Of a DNA stretch of 64,000 nt, positions 35,010 through 43,575 are shown piece after piece. The position numbers and the translations under genes are program-made. Origin of the DNA: Cohaesibacter sp. Its GTDB lineage: Bacteria; Pseudomonadota; Alphaproteobacteria; Rhizobiales; Cohaesibacteraceae. Below the pieces are notes generated by a model. It searched no databases. It had not been told where the DNA came from and saw nothing but the letters and a program-made list of their open reading frames with translations. The stretch covers positions 1 to 64,000 of the forward strand of contig JAOAQZ010000031.1 in assembly GCA_025210795.1 (NCBI GenBank), written 5' to 3'. Positions within the stretch are counted from its first letter, which is position 1. The number at the start of each line of letters is the position of its first letter.

Positions 35010-35816
35010 ATGTCTCAGTCAGTCGCCACCAAAGCCCATGCGGGCCGCACCGCCCTTGTTACCGGTTCCACCAGCGGCATCGGCCTTGCTGTCGCCCGCG
35101 CCTTTGCCGAACAAGGTGCCAATATCGTGCTTAATGGATTTGGCGATGCAGCTGAAATCGAGGCCAACCGAGCCGCGATTGAAAAAGACTTTGGCGTTAC
35201 GGCAATTTATAATCCAGCCAATATGCTCAATCCTGACGAAATCGAAGCCATGGTCAATCAGGCCGTAGAGCAGTTCGGCTCAGTCGATATTGTCGTCAAT
35301 AATGCGGGCATCCAGCATGTCTCTCCGGTTGATGAATTCCCCACCGACAAATGGGATGCCATTCTGGCGATCAACCTCTCCTCATCCTTTCACACCATCC
35401 GCACCGCCCTGCCGGGGATGAAGAAAAAGGGATGGGGCCGCGTGATCAACACAGCCTCGGCCCATGCTCTTGTTGCCTCCCCTTACAAATCAGCCTATGT
35501 CGCCGCCAAGCACGGCATTGCGGGCCTCACCAAAACCGTAGCGCTGGAAGTGGCAGAGCAAGGCATTACCGTCAATGCCATCGCACCGGGCTATGTCTGG
35601 ACCCCACTCGTTGAGCGCCAGATTCCAGATACCATGAAAGCACGCGGCCTTACTGAAGATGAGGTCAAGCGCGATGTATTGCTGGCCGCCCAGCCAACCA
35701 AGGAATTTGTCACCGTTGAACAGGTGGCCCAATTGGCCCTTTATCTTGCAAGCGATGCAGCCTCTGCCATTACCGGCACAACCATGTCTATTGATGGTGG
35801 CTGGACCGCCAAATAA
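35010..35816 (+). CDS. bdhA: D-3-hydroxybutyrate dehydrogenase
   Basis: BdhA oxidises (R)-3-hydroxybutyrate to acetoacetate, the re-use step of polyhydroxybutyrate. The 268-residue short-chain dehydrogenase has TGSTSGIGLAVA at about 19-30, NNAGIQHVSPVDEFP near 95, NTASAHALVASPYKSAYVAAK (catalytic Ser, Tyr, Lys) near 148-167 and the substrate-lid block PGYVWTPLVERQIP. These blocks are diagnostic of the 3-hydroxybutyrate group. It lies far from phbAB but is part of the same metabolism. Ends at its own terminator. Confidence 0.94.
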   Translation: MSQSVATKAHAGRTALVTGSTSGIGLAVARAFAEQGANIVLNGFGDAAEIEANRAAIEKDFGVTAIYNPANMLNPDEIEAMVNQAVEQFGSVDIVVNNAGIQHVSPVDEFPTDKWDAILAINLSSSFHTIRTALPGMKKKGWGRVINTASAHALVASPYKSAYVAAKHGIAGLTKTVALEVAEQGITVNAIAPGYVWTPLVERQIPDTMKARGLTEDEVKRDVLLAAQPTKEFVTVEQVAQLALYLASDAASAITGTTMSIDGGWTAK

Positions 35817-35854
35817 GCCCAAAGCACTTTGTAAAAAGGGCTTTAAGTCTTGCA

Positions 35855-35885
35855 GGCCGGACGGATATTCCTTCCGGCCTTCTTT
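35855..35885 (+). terminator. Terminator of bdhA
   Basis: GGCCGGA (35855-35861) pairs with TCCGGCC (35873-35879) and a TTCTTT tract follows. Confidence 0.8.
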
Positions 35886-35922
35886 GTGCCAAAAACGAAG
35901 AGAGAGCCTAGGGTCAGACCCC

Positions 35923-36648
35923 CTAGAAGATCAAACCAAGACGCAACGCTTCTGCGACAGCCTGAGTGCGATTGACCGCCCCCAGTTTTTTGGCAGCCGA
36001 CGCCAAATACCAATCAGCGGTATGCTGTGAAATCATCAAAATTTGTGAAATGTCCCAAGAGGTCTTGCCCATAGAGGCCCACTTCAAACACTCAATTTCG
36101 CGAGGTGTGGGTACTTTAGCCGGTCTTCTTGGTTGGCCTGCTTTCAGAAGATCCCGCACCTGATTATGGGCATAAATTCCAATAAGGTGCAAAACATGGC
36201 GGTCATCTGCCCCCAAATCAACGCCCTCGCCACCAAAGGACAAAGAAGCCTGAAATCCATCCGGACTATAAACCGGAACACAAAATCCGTCAGGCATCCC
36301 GATAGAGGCAGCTTCATCCATCACCGCATTTGCCTGATTGCTCAAAGGCACCGGCATTCTACTGACTTCATTCCATTCAAATGGCAAAGAAGTATGGCGC
36401 ACACGCTCAACCACTGGATCATCTTCAATGAAATTCTGATCAAGATAGCGCTCCGTCCAAATGCTGGACCATCCTTGCAATAAAACAAGCTCTTCGAGCT
36501 GTTCATCAGCCTCAGGAATACCGCATAGGATAAAACCGGTATAACCAAAATCATCAGACACATCTTTAAGAGCGCTCAAAACCCCGTCCAGCTGCGTCTC
36601 AGCCTGAATCTTGTCCAAATATCCAAAAACACGATTTTGTACACACAT
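35923..36648 (-). CDS. LuxR-family regulator with autoinducer-binding domain (orphan)
   Basis: The 241-residue product (ATG 36648; another ATG at 36675) has an N-terminal acyl-homoserine-lactone binding-type domain (about 15-165). Its key residues are visible: WTERYLDQNFIEDDPVV (conserved W, Y, D, P) and a Trp in PFEWNE. The C-terminal HTH spans about 175-235: TPREIECLKWASMGKTSWDIS then HTADWYLASAAKKLGAVNRT. No LuxI-type synthase is present in the window, so this is an orphan (solo) receptor here. It may respond to its own or foreign signals. Convergent with bdhA. Confidence 0.88.
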   Translation of the reverse strand: MCVQNRVFGYLDKIQAETQLDGVLSALKDVSDDFGYTGFILCGIPEADEQLEELVLLQGWSSIWTERYLDQNFIEDDPVVERVRHTSLPFEWNEVSRMPVPLSNQANAVMDEAASIGMPDGFCVPVYSPDGFQASLSFGGEGVDLGADDRHVLHLIGIYAHNQVRDLLKAGQPRRPAKVPTPREIECLKWASMGKTSWDISQILMISQHTADWYLASAAKKLGAVNRTQAVAEALRLGLIF

Positions 36649-36699
36649 AGTCGAACAAATCCAGCAAAGCTTCATACCACAAGAAAAAGCAAATAAGTC

Positions 36700-36713
36700 T
36701 GTGATAAGTCACA
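36700..36713. promoter_or_regulatory. Palindrome upstream of the luxR-type gene
   Basis: TGTGATAAGTCACA has perfect 5-bp arms around 4 bp and lies 52 bp upstream of the luxR ATG. It resembles a CRP/FNR-type half-site pair with short spacing more than a classical 20-bp lux box. Confidence 0.4.
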
Positions 36714-36808
36714 ATCTGTGGCAAAAGAATAGAAGATAAAAACTCGGCATCAGCCTAGCAAATAATGCAAAAATGTCAAAATTGACAATTCATATGCTTA
36801 AAACCATC

Positions 36809-36838
36809 AAAAAACCCTGCTTCATAACTGAAGCAGGG
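36809..36838 (-). terminator. Rho-independent terminator of rirA
   Basis: CCCTGCTTC (36815-36823) and GAAGCAGGG (36830-36838) form a 9-bp perfect stem, with a T6 run on the minus strand. It lies 58 bp after the rirA stop. Confidence 0.88.
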
Positions 36839-36895
36839 CCTAAAATATCAAACCGAGAACTGTAATTCTCCGCAGTGAATGCGCTGCGATAAATC

Positions 36896-37363
36896 TCAGT
36901 TTACGGCTGTCTGACCGGCTTTCCCATTTTCCGAAATATGAAGCAAGCTGCGCATATCGCCTTCCTTCTGGGTTAGATCAGCCAGCGTATAGCGGTCAAG
37001 CGCTGCCAGAAAAGCCTCAAGAGCATCATTGAGCGCTTGGTTAAAATCACACATGGACAGAAGCGGACAATCATAGCTGCCCTCATCAAAACAATCGGCG
37101 AGATAGAAATTCTCTTCAGCTGCGCGAATGATCTCACCCAAGGTAATGTCTTTGGGCTCCTTGGCCAATTGCAAGCCACCATTACGGCCCCGATGGGTGA
37201 TGATGAAACCATTTGAAACCAAAATCGGCAGGATTTTGAACAAATGATATTCGGAAATATCATAGACCCGCGCAATCTCGCTCACCTTGGCAAACTCATC
37301 TCGTTTGGCCGCACAATACATCAATATGCGCACAGAATAGTTGGCCTGTTGCGTCAGTCTCAT
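36896..37363 (-). CDS. rirA: Rrf2-family iron-responsive regulator RirA
   Basis: RirA is the rhizobial regulator that senses iron through a labile Fe-S cluster and represses iron uptake. The 155-residue product has the winged helix (about 1-80, MRLTQQANYSVRILMYCAAK and HRGRNGGLQLAK). Three cluster-ligand cysteines occur at Cys91, Cys99 and Cys105 (ADCFDEG, YDCPLLSMC), the positions known for rhizobial RirA. NsrR and IscR differ in cysteine spacing, so RirA is preferred. A perfect palindrome 30 bp upstream may be its own operator. Confidence 0.88.
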   Translation of the reverse strand: MRLTQQANYSVRILMYCAAKRDEFAKVSEIARVYDISEYHLFKILPILVSNGFIITHRGRNGGLQLAKEPKDITLGEIIRAAEENFYLADCFDEGSYDCPLLSMCDFNQALNDALEAFLAALDRYTLADLTQKEGDMRSLLHISENGKAGQTAVN

Positions 37364-37392
37364 TGTCCAATGGTCCTTATGTCGTCGTCACA

Positions 37393-37407
37393 CATATAAT
37401 ATATATG
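37393..37407. promoter_or_regulatory. AT-rich palindrome in the rirA promoter
   Basis: CATATA (37393-37398) and TATATG (37402-37407) form a perfect inverted repeat around ATA, 30 bp before the rirA start. Low-complexity AT sequence makes chance palindromes more likely here. Confidence 0.4.
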
Positions 37408-37758
37408 CTTGGTCCTGCAAAAGTGAAGGAGTTCCCCATCTGGTCAGGATGGGAGAAACGAACTCTTTCCGCCTCTCGCTCAGCACAGTTTAATCAATTT
37501 TGAACCAAAAGAAAAAGCATAAAGTCAATCTGTGCTTCCAACCCTCGATTTTTTCATTCTTCACCAACAATGCAACAAGTTTAAATCGAGAGATCCACCT
37601 CTATTTGCGCCCTAAAACACATGAGAATTACACATAGCTGGAATGCCCTAAAAACATATCAGAAGCCACCAATTATGACTTTATTTCAAGAAAATCATAC
37701 TTTACTCTCAACACAGACACACAAAAGATTGCCCAGATCATAACCAAAGCGCATCGAA
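37408..37758. other. AT-rich divergent region rirA / LysR gene
   Basis: About 350 bp without a plausible gene. It is A+T-rich and includes AAAACACATGAGAATTACAC-like stretches. It presumably carries the LysR promoter; no further motif is convincing. Confidence 0.4.
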
Positions 37759-38688
37759 ATGCTTAAATACCTCCCCTCTCTCAGCGCTCTTCGCGCCTTT
37801 GAAGCAGCCGCTCGACATCTCAGTTTCACCAAAGCTGCCAGTGAATTGGGAGTAACGCAAAGCGCCATATCGCGCCAAATGCGCGCCATGGAAGATCTTC
37901 TGGGCCTGCGCCTGTTCGAGCGCACTGGTCATGGCTTGGTCTTAACAGAAGCTGGCGAGGTCTATGCCCAAAAAATCCGCACCAAATTGCAGGATATCGA
38001 AACCGCGACACTGGAATTACTGGCCTATCGCGGACAGGGTGGCGAACTGACCATTGCCTGCCTTCCCACATTCGGGGCCCGCTGGCTGGTTCCGCGCCTT
38101 AACAAATTTACCGCAGCCCACCCCGAAGTGCTGATCCATGTGGTCACCAAAATCGAGCCGTTTGAATTTATGGGCGCAGATATTGATGCCGCCTTCCATT
38201 TTGGGGAAGGCGCCTGGCCCAATGCCCTCACCGATCCCTTAATGCCGGAATATATTGTGCCTCTTGGCCATCCGGATCTTCTCAAACACAACGAGGAAAT
38301 CGGCCTTCCCGCCCTCTTGCTAGAACAACCCCTATTGCAAGCAACCTCACGCCCCAATCTATGGAGCCACTGGTTCAACACAACTGGCCATCATCATCCC
38401 AATCCTCATGTTGGCCCCCGTTTTGAGCATTTTCACATGGTTATTCGGGCAGCCGCCTCCAAAATGGGCATTGCGCTGCTTCCGCGTTTTCTGGTGGAGG
38501 AAGAATTGGCATCGGGCGAGCTTGTCGCTCTGGACACTCATCTCACCCGCTCCAACGGTGACTATTATTTTGTCTATCCCCAATCCAAGCGCGCCAATCC
38601 CAATTTGCAAATCTTCCGCACATGGGTGATGCGCGAAGCAATCAATGCCAAAAAGGCCATGAACAAACTGCAAAAGCACGAAGACTAG
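37759..38688 (+). CDS. LysR-family regulator, GcvA-like
   Basis: The 309-residue protein has a typical GcvA-group start PSLSALRAFEAAARHLSFTK and winged helix (about 1-65, with SELGVTQSAISRQMRAMED). The effector-binding domain (about 90-295) contains CLPTFGARWLVPRLNKF and ends NPNLQIFRTWVMREA. It precedes gcdH on the same strand after 374 bp. In many proteobacteria a GcvA-type regulator beside gcdH (called GcdR) controls glutarate use; that link is by position only. The ribosome-binding site is weak. Confidence 0.87.
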   Translation: MLKYLPSLSALRAFEAAARHLSFTKAASELGVTQSAISRQMRAMEDLLGLRLFERTGHGLVLTEAGEVYAQKIRTKLQDIETATLELLAYRGQGGELTIACLPTFGARWLVPRLNKFTAAHPEVLIHVVTKIEPFEFMGADIDAAFHFGEGAWPNALTDPLMPEYIVPLGHPDLLKHNEEIGLPALLLEQPLLQATSRPNLWSHWFNTTGHHHPNPHVGPRFEHFHMVIRAAASKMGIALLPRFLVEEELASGELVALDTHLTRSNGDYYFVYPQSKRANPNLQIFRTWVMREAINAKKAMNKLQKHED

Positions 38689-39062
38689 CTCCTCGGGCGC
38701 TCCGCTCAGACCTAAAGCCTTTGAAGCACGCCTCATAAAAGCCATGGCCAGAGCGCAAAAAATCAGGCCATAGAACCGCGCTGCCACCCACGCAGCGGCG
38801 CTTGTTCCCTTTAAATATTCATAACACAAACGCATGGTTTTCTCACGAAATTGCCGAAAATCGCACTTTTGCCATGAGGAAATAGCATGACGATCTGAAA
38901 TTTATTCGTTTCTCAAAGTACGGCTTTGCGACTATTCTGCCCTCTTGAAACAGTGCGCTATCAGGCCAAAATCAAGTCATGACAGCCCGATAGACAGACC
39001 GGAATATGGCTAGCCGCAGCCAAGGCTTGTGGCCCATGCAGAGCAACATCAAAGGAGCGACT
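38689..39062. other. Non-coding region between LysR gene and gcdH
   Basis: This 374-bp gap holds an inverted pair CGCTGC / GCAGCG around 38778-38797, perhaps the LysR terminator, then an AT-rich half that should contain the gcdH promoter. A minus-strand open frame entering from 38835 has no support as a gene. Confidence 0.4.
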
Positions 39063-40250
39063 ATGTGCGCCAAACCACAATTCACCTGGGATGATCCTTT
39101 TCATTTCCGCGATCAGCTGAGCGAAGATGAACGTATGATCATGGATAGTGCCCGCGCCTTCTGTGACGATCGCCTGATGCCCCGCATTCTGGAAGCCAAC
39201 CGCCACGAAACCTTTGATCGCGAGATCATGAGCGAGCTTGGCGAATCCGGTTTCCTCGGCTCCACCATCCCCGAGGAATATGGCTGCGCAGGGGTCAATC
39301 ATGTGGCCTATGGTCTGGTTGCTCGCGAAGTCGAGCGGGTTGATTCCGGCTACCGCTCTGCCATGTCCGTGCAGTCCTCTCTGGTCATGCATCCAATCTA
39401 TGCCTATGGTTCTGAAGAGCAGCGCCAGAAATATCTGCCAAAGCTCGCAACCGGCGAAATGATTGGCTGCTTTGGCCTGACCGAGCCGGATCACGGCTCC
39501 GATCCCGGCTCCATGGTCACACGCGCCGAGAAAGTCGATGGCGGCTACAAGCTCAATGGCGCGAAAATGTGGATCACCAATTCCCCGATCGCTGATATCG
39601 CCATTGTCTGGGCAAAATCCGACGCCCATGAAGGCAAGATCAAGGGCTTTATCGTCGAGCGCGGCATGGAAGGCTTCTCCACACCAAAGATCGAAGGCAA
39701 AATGAGCCTGCGTGCGTCCATCACCGGCGAAATCGTTCTGGCTGATGTTCTGGTGCCTGAAGAAAATCTCCTGCCAAATGTCTCCGGTCTTGCCGGTCCG
39801 TTTGGCTGCCTCAACAAAGCCCGCTTCGGCATTGCATGGGGTGCCTTGGGCGCAGCAGAATTCTGCTGGCATGCAGCCCGCCAATATACCCTTGATCGCA
39901 AGCAGTTCGGTCGCCCCTTGGCCCAGACCCAGCTAATGCAGCTAAAAATGGCCAATATGCAGACCGAAATCACATTGGGCCTTCAAGCAGCTCTGCGCGT
40001 TGGCCGCATGATGGACGAAGGCAATTGCCCGGTTGAGAATATCTCTCTCATCAAGCGCAACAATTGTGGCAAATCCCTTGAGATTGCCCGTCTGGCTCGC
40101 GACATGCATGGCGGCAATGGTATTTCCGACGAGTTCCATGTCATTCGCCACATGGTCAATCTGGAAACCGTCAACACCTATGAGGGCACCCATGATATTC
40201 ATGCTCTCATTCTGGGTCGCGCCCAAACCGGCCTACAGGCATTCTTCTGA
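39063..40250 (+). CDS. gcdH: Glutaryl-CoA dehydrogenase
   Basis: GcdH oxidises and decarboxylates glutaryl-CoA to crotonyl-CoA in lysine, tryptophan and glutarate breakdown. ATG 39063 gives 395 residues, as in the family. FAD/substrate motifs are [15 protein letters not shown] and [31 protein letters not shown] holds the Arg/Ser that bind the glutaryl carboxylate. The base Glu is in TYEGTHDIH. The next gene encodes a CoA-transferase able to make glutaryl-CoA, although a terminator lies between them. Confidence 0.93.
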   Translation: MCAKPQFTWDDPFHFRDQLSEDERMIMDSARAFCDDRLMPRILEANRHETFDREIMSELGESGFLGSTIPEEYGCAGVNHVAYGLVAREVERVDSGYRSAMSVQSSLVMHPIYAYGSEEQRQKYLPKLATGEMIGCFGLTEPDHGSDPGSMVTRAEKVDGGYKLNGAKMWITNSPIADIAIVWAKSDAHEGKIKGFIVERGMEGFSTPKIEGKMSLRASITGEIVLADVLVPEENLLPNVSGLAGPFGCLNKARFGIAWGALGAAEFCWHAARQYTLDRKQFGRPLAQTQLMQLKMANMQTEITLGLQAALRVGRMMDEGNCPVENISLIKRNNCGKSLEIARLARDMHGGNGISDEFHVIRHMVNLETVNTYEGTHDIHALILGRAQTGLQAFF

Positions 40251-40301
40251 TCCCAATCTCATTTGATCAGATGCGAACCACCCTAATCATTGAGTGGTTT
40301 C

Positions 40302-40340
40302 AAGGGCGGGACACCCTTTTCCCTGGTCCCGCCCTTTTTT
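40302..40340 (+). terminator. Strong terminator between gcdH and the CoA-transferase gene
   Basis: AAGGGCGGGAC (40302-40312) pairs perfectly with GTCCCGCCCTT (40326-40336), and a T6 run completes it. It should strongly limit read-through from gcdH. Confidence 0.92.
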
Positions 40341-40392
40341 CATTCTCATCGCCGCCTGCTCGCAGGCCACCGCCCTTTTGAGGATAATCATC

Positions 40393-41622
40393 ATGACCGG
40401 TGCTCTCTCCCATATTCGTGTTCTCGACTTAACCCGCGTGCTGGCAGGCCCCTGGTCTGGCCAACTTCTGGGGGATTTGGGGGCAGATATCATCAAGGTC
40501 GAACGGCCCGGAAGCGGCGATGACACCCGCGGCTGGGGCCCTCCTTACCTTAAAGACATCAATGGCGAGGAGCGACCGGACGCCGCCTATTTCGGCTGCA
40601 CCAACCGCAACAAGCAATCGGTGACCATTGATATCACCTCCAAGGAAGGGCAGGCCCTCATTCGCGATTTGGTGGCCCAGTCCGATATCGTGATCGAGAA
40701 TTACAAAGTGGGCGGGCTGAAGAAATACGGTCTCGATTATGACAGCCTCAAAGAGGTAAAGCCCGACATTATCTATTGCTCCATCACTGGCTTTGGCCAG
40801 ACAGGGCCCGATGCCTCAAAAGCAGGCTATGACTTCATGATCCAGGGCATGGGCGGCCTGATGAGCGTGACCGGCCAGCCCGAAGGCAGCCCGGGCGGGG
40901 AGCCATTGAAGGTCGGCGTTGCTCTGGCTGATGTGATGACAGGCCTTTATTCAACCATCGGCATTCTGGCCGCTCTCGCCTACCGCGATGAAACCGGCGA
41001 GGGCCAATATATCGACATGGCCCTTTTGGATGTTCAGGTCGCAGCCCTTGCCAATCAGGCCACCAATTATCTGGTTTCGGGCAAGGCCCCGACCCATATG
41101 GGCAATGCCCATCCCAATCTGGTGCCCTACCAAACCTTCCCGACATCTGATGCCCATTTCATTCTGGCCGTTGGGAACGACAATCAGTTTGCCAAATTCT
41201 GTAAAATTGCCGGACTTGACGATCTTCCCGGCGATGTGCGGTTTGACACCAACCGGCACCGGGTTGAAAATCGCGAAATTCTGGCAGCAAAAATCACCGC
41301 TGTCACCGCGGATAAATCTCTTGATTACTGGATGGAGGAATTGGGCAAGGCAGGGGTTCCATGCGGACCGATCAATTCCATTGACCGGGTCTTTGAAGAG
41401 CCTCAGGTCAAGCATCGCGGCATGGCGATTGAAATTGAAGCCAAAGACGGCAGCATGCAGCCCGGCGTTGCCTGCCCTATCAAACTGGCCAAGACACCGG
41501 CCGCTTACAAATCGGCTCCGCCAGAGCTGGGCGAACATACCGCCGCGGTGCTCAAACGCCTGCTCGGCAAGAGCGATCAGGATCTGAAAAGCCTGAGCGA
41601 GAAAAACATTATCACCCTTTAG
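40393..41622 (+). CDS. Class III (CaiB/BaiF) CoA-transferase, probable glutarate CoA-transferase
   Basis: A 409-residue formyl-CoA-transferase-family enzyme, which moves CoA between carboxylic acids through an Asp-bound intermediate. ATG 40393 gives the standard MTGALSHIRVLDLTRVLAGP. The catalytic Asp is expected at Asp180 in VALADVMTG, by alignment with formyl-CoA transferase. NRNKQSVTIDI, GLKKYGLDY and GGLMSVTGQP are family blocks. The gcdH neighbour points to glutarate (as in human SUGCT) as acceptor. The acyl-CoA donor is unknown. Confidence 0.88.
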   Translation: MTGALSHIRVLDLTRVLAGPWSGQLLGDLGADIIKVERPGSGDDTRGWGPPYLKDINGEERPDAAYFGCTNRNKQSVTIDITSKEGQALIRDLVAQSDIVIENYKVGGLKKYGLDYDSLKEVKPDIIYCSITGFGQTGPDASKAGYDFMIQGMGGLMSVTGQPEGSPGGEPLKVGVALADVMTGLYSTIGILAALAYRDETGEGQYIDMALLDVQVAALANQATNYLVSGKAPTHMGNAHPNLVPYQTFPTSDAHFILAVGNDNQFAKFCKIAGLDDLPGDVRFDTNRHRVENREILAAKITAVTADKSLDYWMEELGKAGVPCGPINSIDRVFEEPQVKHRGMAIEIEAKDGSMQPGVACPIKLAKTPAAYKSAPPELGEHTAAVLKRLLGKSDQDLKSLSEKNIITL

Positions 41623-41702
41623 CAAGGCGACAAGGGTGGGGAGAAACAAGGCGATCAAAAGAATTGCCGCATGAAAATTCGCCAAGCAAGAAAGGCAAAA
41701 TC

Positions 41703-43370
41703 ATGACCAAAGGAACTGGTGCACAGCTACTGGTCGACAGTCTGGAACAACAGGGCGCAAGCCTTATATTCGGCGTGCCCGGCGAGAGCTATCTGGCGGT
41801 GCTGGATGCCCTGCATGACAAGCCCTCCATGCGCTATATCAACGCCCGGCAAGAAGGTGGCGCTGCCATGATGGCAGATGCCCATGCCAAGATTACCGGT
41901 GAAGTGGGTATCTGCATGGTCACCCGCGGCCCTGGCGCCACCAATGCTTCAGCTGGCGTGCATGTTGCTTTTCAGGATTCCACCCCCATGATCCTGTTCA
42001 TCGGTCAAGTTGCCCGCGACCAGATCGAACGCGAAGCCTTTCAGGAAATCGATTATCGCCGCATGTTTGGCCAAATGGCCAAATGGGTCGCCCAGATTGA
42101 TGATCCCAACCGCGTGCATGAATATATCGCGCGCGCCTATCGCACAGCCCTCTCCGGTCGTCCCGGCCCTGTGGTACTAGCATTGCCGGAAGATATGCTG
42201 ACGCAAGAAATCGACATGCCCGCCAAATTGCCGTCAAAAGCAGTACGGGCAGATAATACTGCGTCACCTCAAGCCCTTGAAGAGCTGAAAGCCCTCCTGT
42301 CTGGCGCGGAAAAACCCTTCATGATTGTTGGCGGCGGCGGCTGGTCGAAAGAGGCCCGCAGCGCCGTGGCGAAGTTTGCAAAAAATAATGACATCCCTGT
42401 CGGTGTCTCTTTCCGCTGTCAGGACTATTTCCCCAATGATCATAGCCATTATGCAGGTCATGTGGGTATCGGTATTGACCCCGCTCTTGCCGCCCGCATC
42501 AAAGAAAGCGATCTCTTGCTTGTGCTCGGCGCACGCCTTGGCGAAATGACCACCTCTGGCTATACGCTGATTGACTGTCCGGTCCCGAGCCAAAAGCTTG
42601 TCCATATTCATCCCGATCCGGAAGAATTGGGCCGCGTTTTTGATCCCGCCTTAGCCATCGCATCCAATCTGGAAGGCATGGCCTTAACGCTGGCTGGCCT
42701 TGGCACAATTCGCACCGCCAGCAACAAAAACTGGGCAGCAGATGCCCGCAAAGGCTTTGAAGCGTTTGCCGCAATTCCGCAAAAGAAAACGCCGGGCGAT
42801 GTACAAATGGCCGAGGTGATGAAGCATATCGATGCCAACACGCCGGACAATGTGGTCTATACCAACGGCGCGGGCAATTATGCTATCTGGGCCCATCGTT
42901 TCCTCTCCTATAATGACTTCCGCACCCAGCTGGCCTCGACCTGTGGCTCCATGGGCTATGGCCTGCCTGCCGCTGTTGCCGCCAGCATTTATGACCCGAG
43001 CCGCCCTGTAATCTGCTTTGCCGGTGATGGCTGCTTCCAGATGACCTGTCAGGAATTTGCCACCGCCGCACAAGAAGGCGCTCCCATCAAGGTGATTGTG
43101 GTCAATAACGGCATTTACGGCACCATCCGCATGCATCAGGAGCGGGACTATCCGGCCCGTGTCTCCGGCACCAACCTCTCCAACCCCGACTTTGCCGCCA
43201 TGGGACGCGCCATGGGGGGCCATGCGGAAACCATTGATAAAAATGACGACTTCCCGGCAGCCTTTGAACGGATGATGGCCCATGACGGTCCGGCCCTCTT
43301 GGAAATTCAGGTCGATACCGAGGCGCTAACACCGGTTAAAACCTTAAGCGATTTCCGCCACGGCCGCTAA
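41703..43370 (+). CDS. Thiamine-diphosphate enzyme, acetolactate-synthase-like
   Basis: The 555-residue protein has the three domains of ThDP-dependent decarboxylases/synthases. The N-terminal domain starts GTGAQLLVDSLEQQGASLIF and has the cofactor-activating Glu in NARQEGGAAMMADA. The central domain includes FMIVGGGGWSKEA. The C-terminal ThDP-binding motif is GDGCFQMTCQEFATAAQEG...NN. It is not a normal IlvB: no ilvH partner is present. It starts 80 bp after the CoA-transferase gene and probably shares its transcript. Similar genes occur beside glutarate genes, but the reaction is unknown. Confidence 0.82.
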   Translation: MTKGTGAQLLVDSLEQQGASLIFGVPGESYLAVLDALHDKPSMRYINARQEGGAAMMADAHAKITGEVGICMVTRGPGATNASAGVHVAFQDSTPMILFIGQVARDQIEREAFQEIDYRRMFGQMAKWVAQIDDPNRVHEYIARAYRTALSGRPGPVVLALPEDMLTQEIDMPAKLPSKAVRADNTASPQALEELKALLSGAEKPFMIVGGGGWSKEARSAVAKFAKNNDIPVGVSFRCQDYFPNDHSHYAGHVGIGIDPALAARIKESDLLLVLGARLGEMTTSGYTLIDCPVPSQKLVHIHPDPEELGRVFDPALAIASNLEGMALTLAGLGTIRTASNKNWAADARKGFEAFAAIPQKKTPGDVQMAEVMKHIDANTPDNVVYTNGAGNYAIWAHRFLSYNDFRTQLASTCGSMGYGLPAAVAASIYDPSRPVICFAGDGCFQMTCQEFATAAQEGAPIKVIVVNNGIYGTIRMHQERDYPARVSGTNLSNPDFAAMGRAMGGHAETIDKNDDFPAAFERMMAHDGPALLEIQVDTEALTPVKTLSDFRHGR

Positions 43371-43391
43371 AGGCTAATAAATGAAAACATG

Positions 43392-43430
43392 AAAGAAGGG
43401 CTTCTTGATCAAAAGAAGCCCTTCTTTTTT
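43392..43430 (+). terminator. Strong Rho-independent terminator of the ThDP-enzyme gene
   Basis: A perfect 15-bp stem (43392-43406 / 43413-43427) with a 6-nt loop and T6 run closes this transcription unit. Confidence 0.95.
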
Positions 43431-43575
43431 GCCCTTTTCCTTTGGCTTTTCCCCTCACCCATAGGTAATTTGCGCAAGCTTCTGCACAGGGCACAATCAC
43501 ACACTCGACAAGGCAGACCATTCATCCCATGCTGGCACTTGAGTAACTTGCCTCCTTTGCCGGATAAAAAAAGTC

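Noticed and set aside
38359..38835. 158-codon minus-strand frame overlapping the LysR gene
   Set aside because: Two thirds overlap the clear LysR gene in antisense; no ribosome-binding site or recognisable protein feature.
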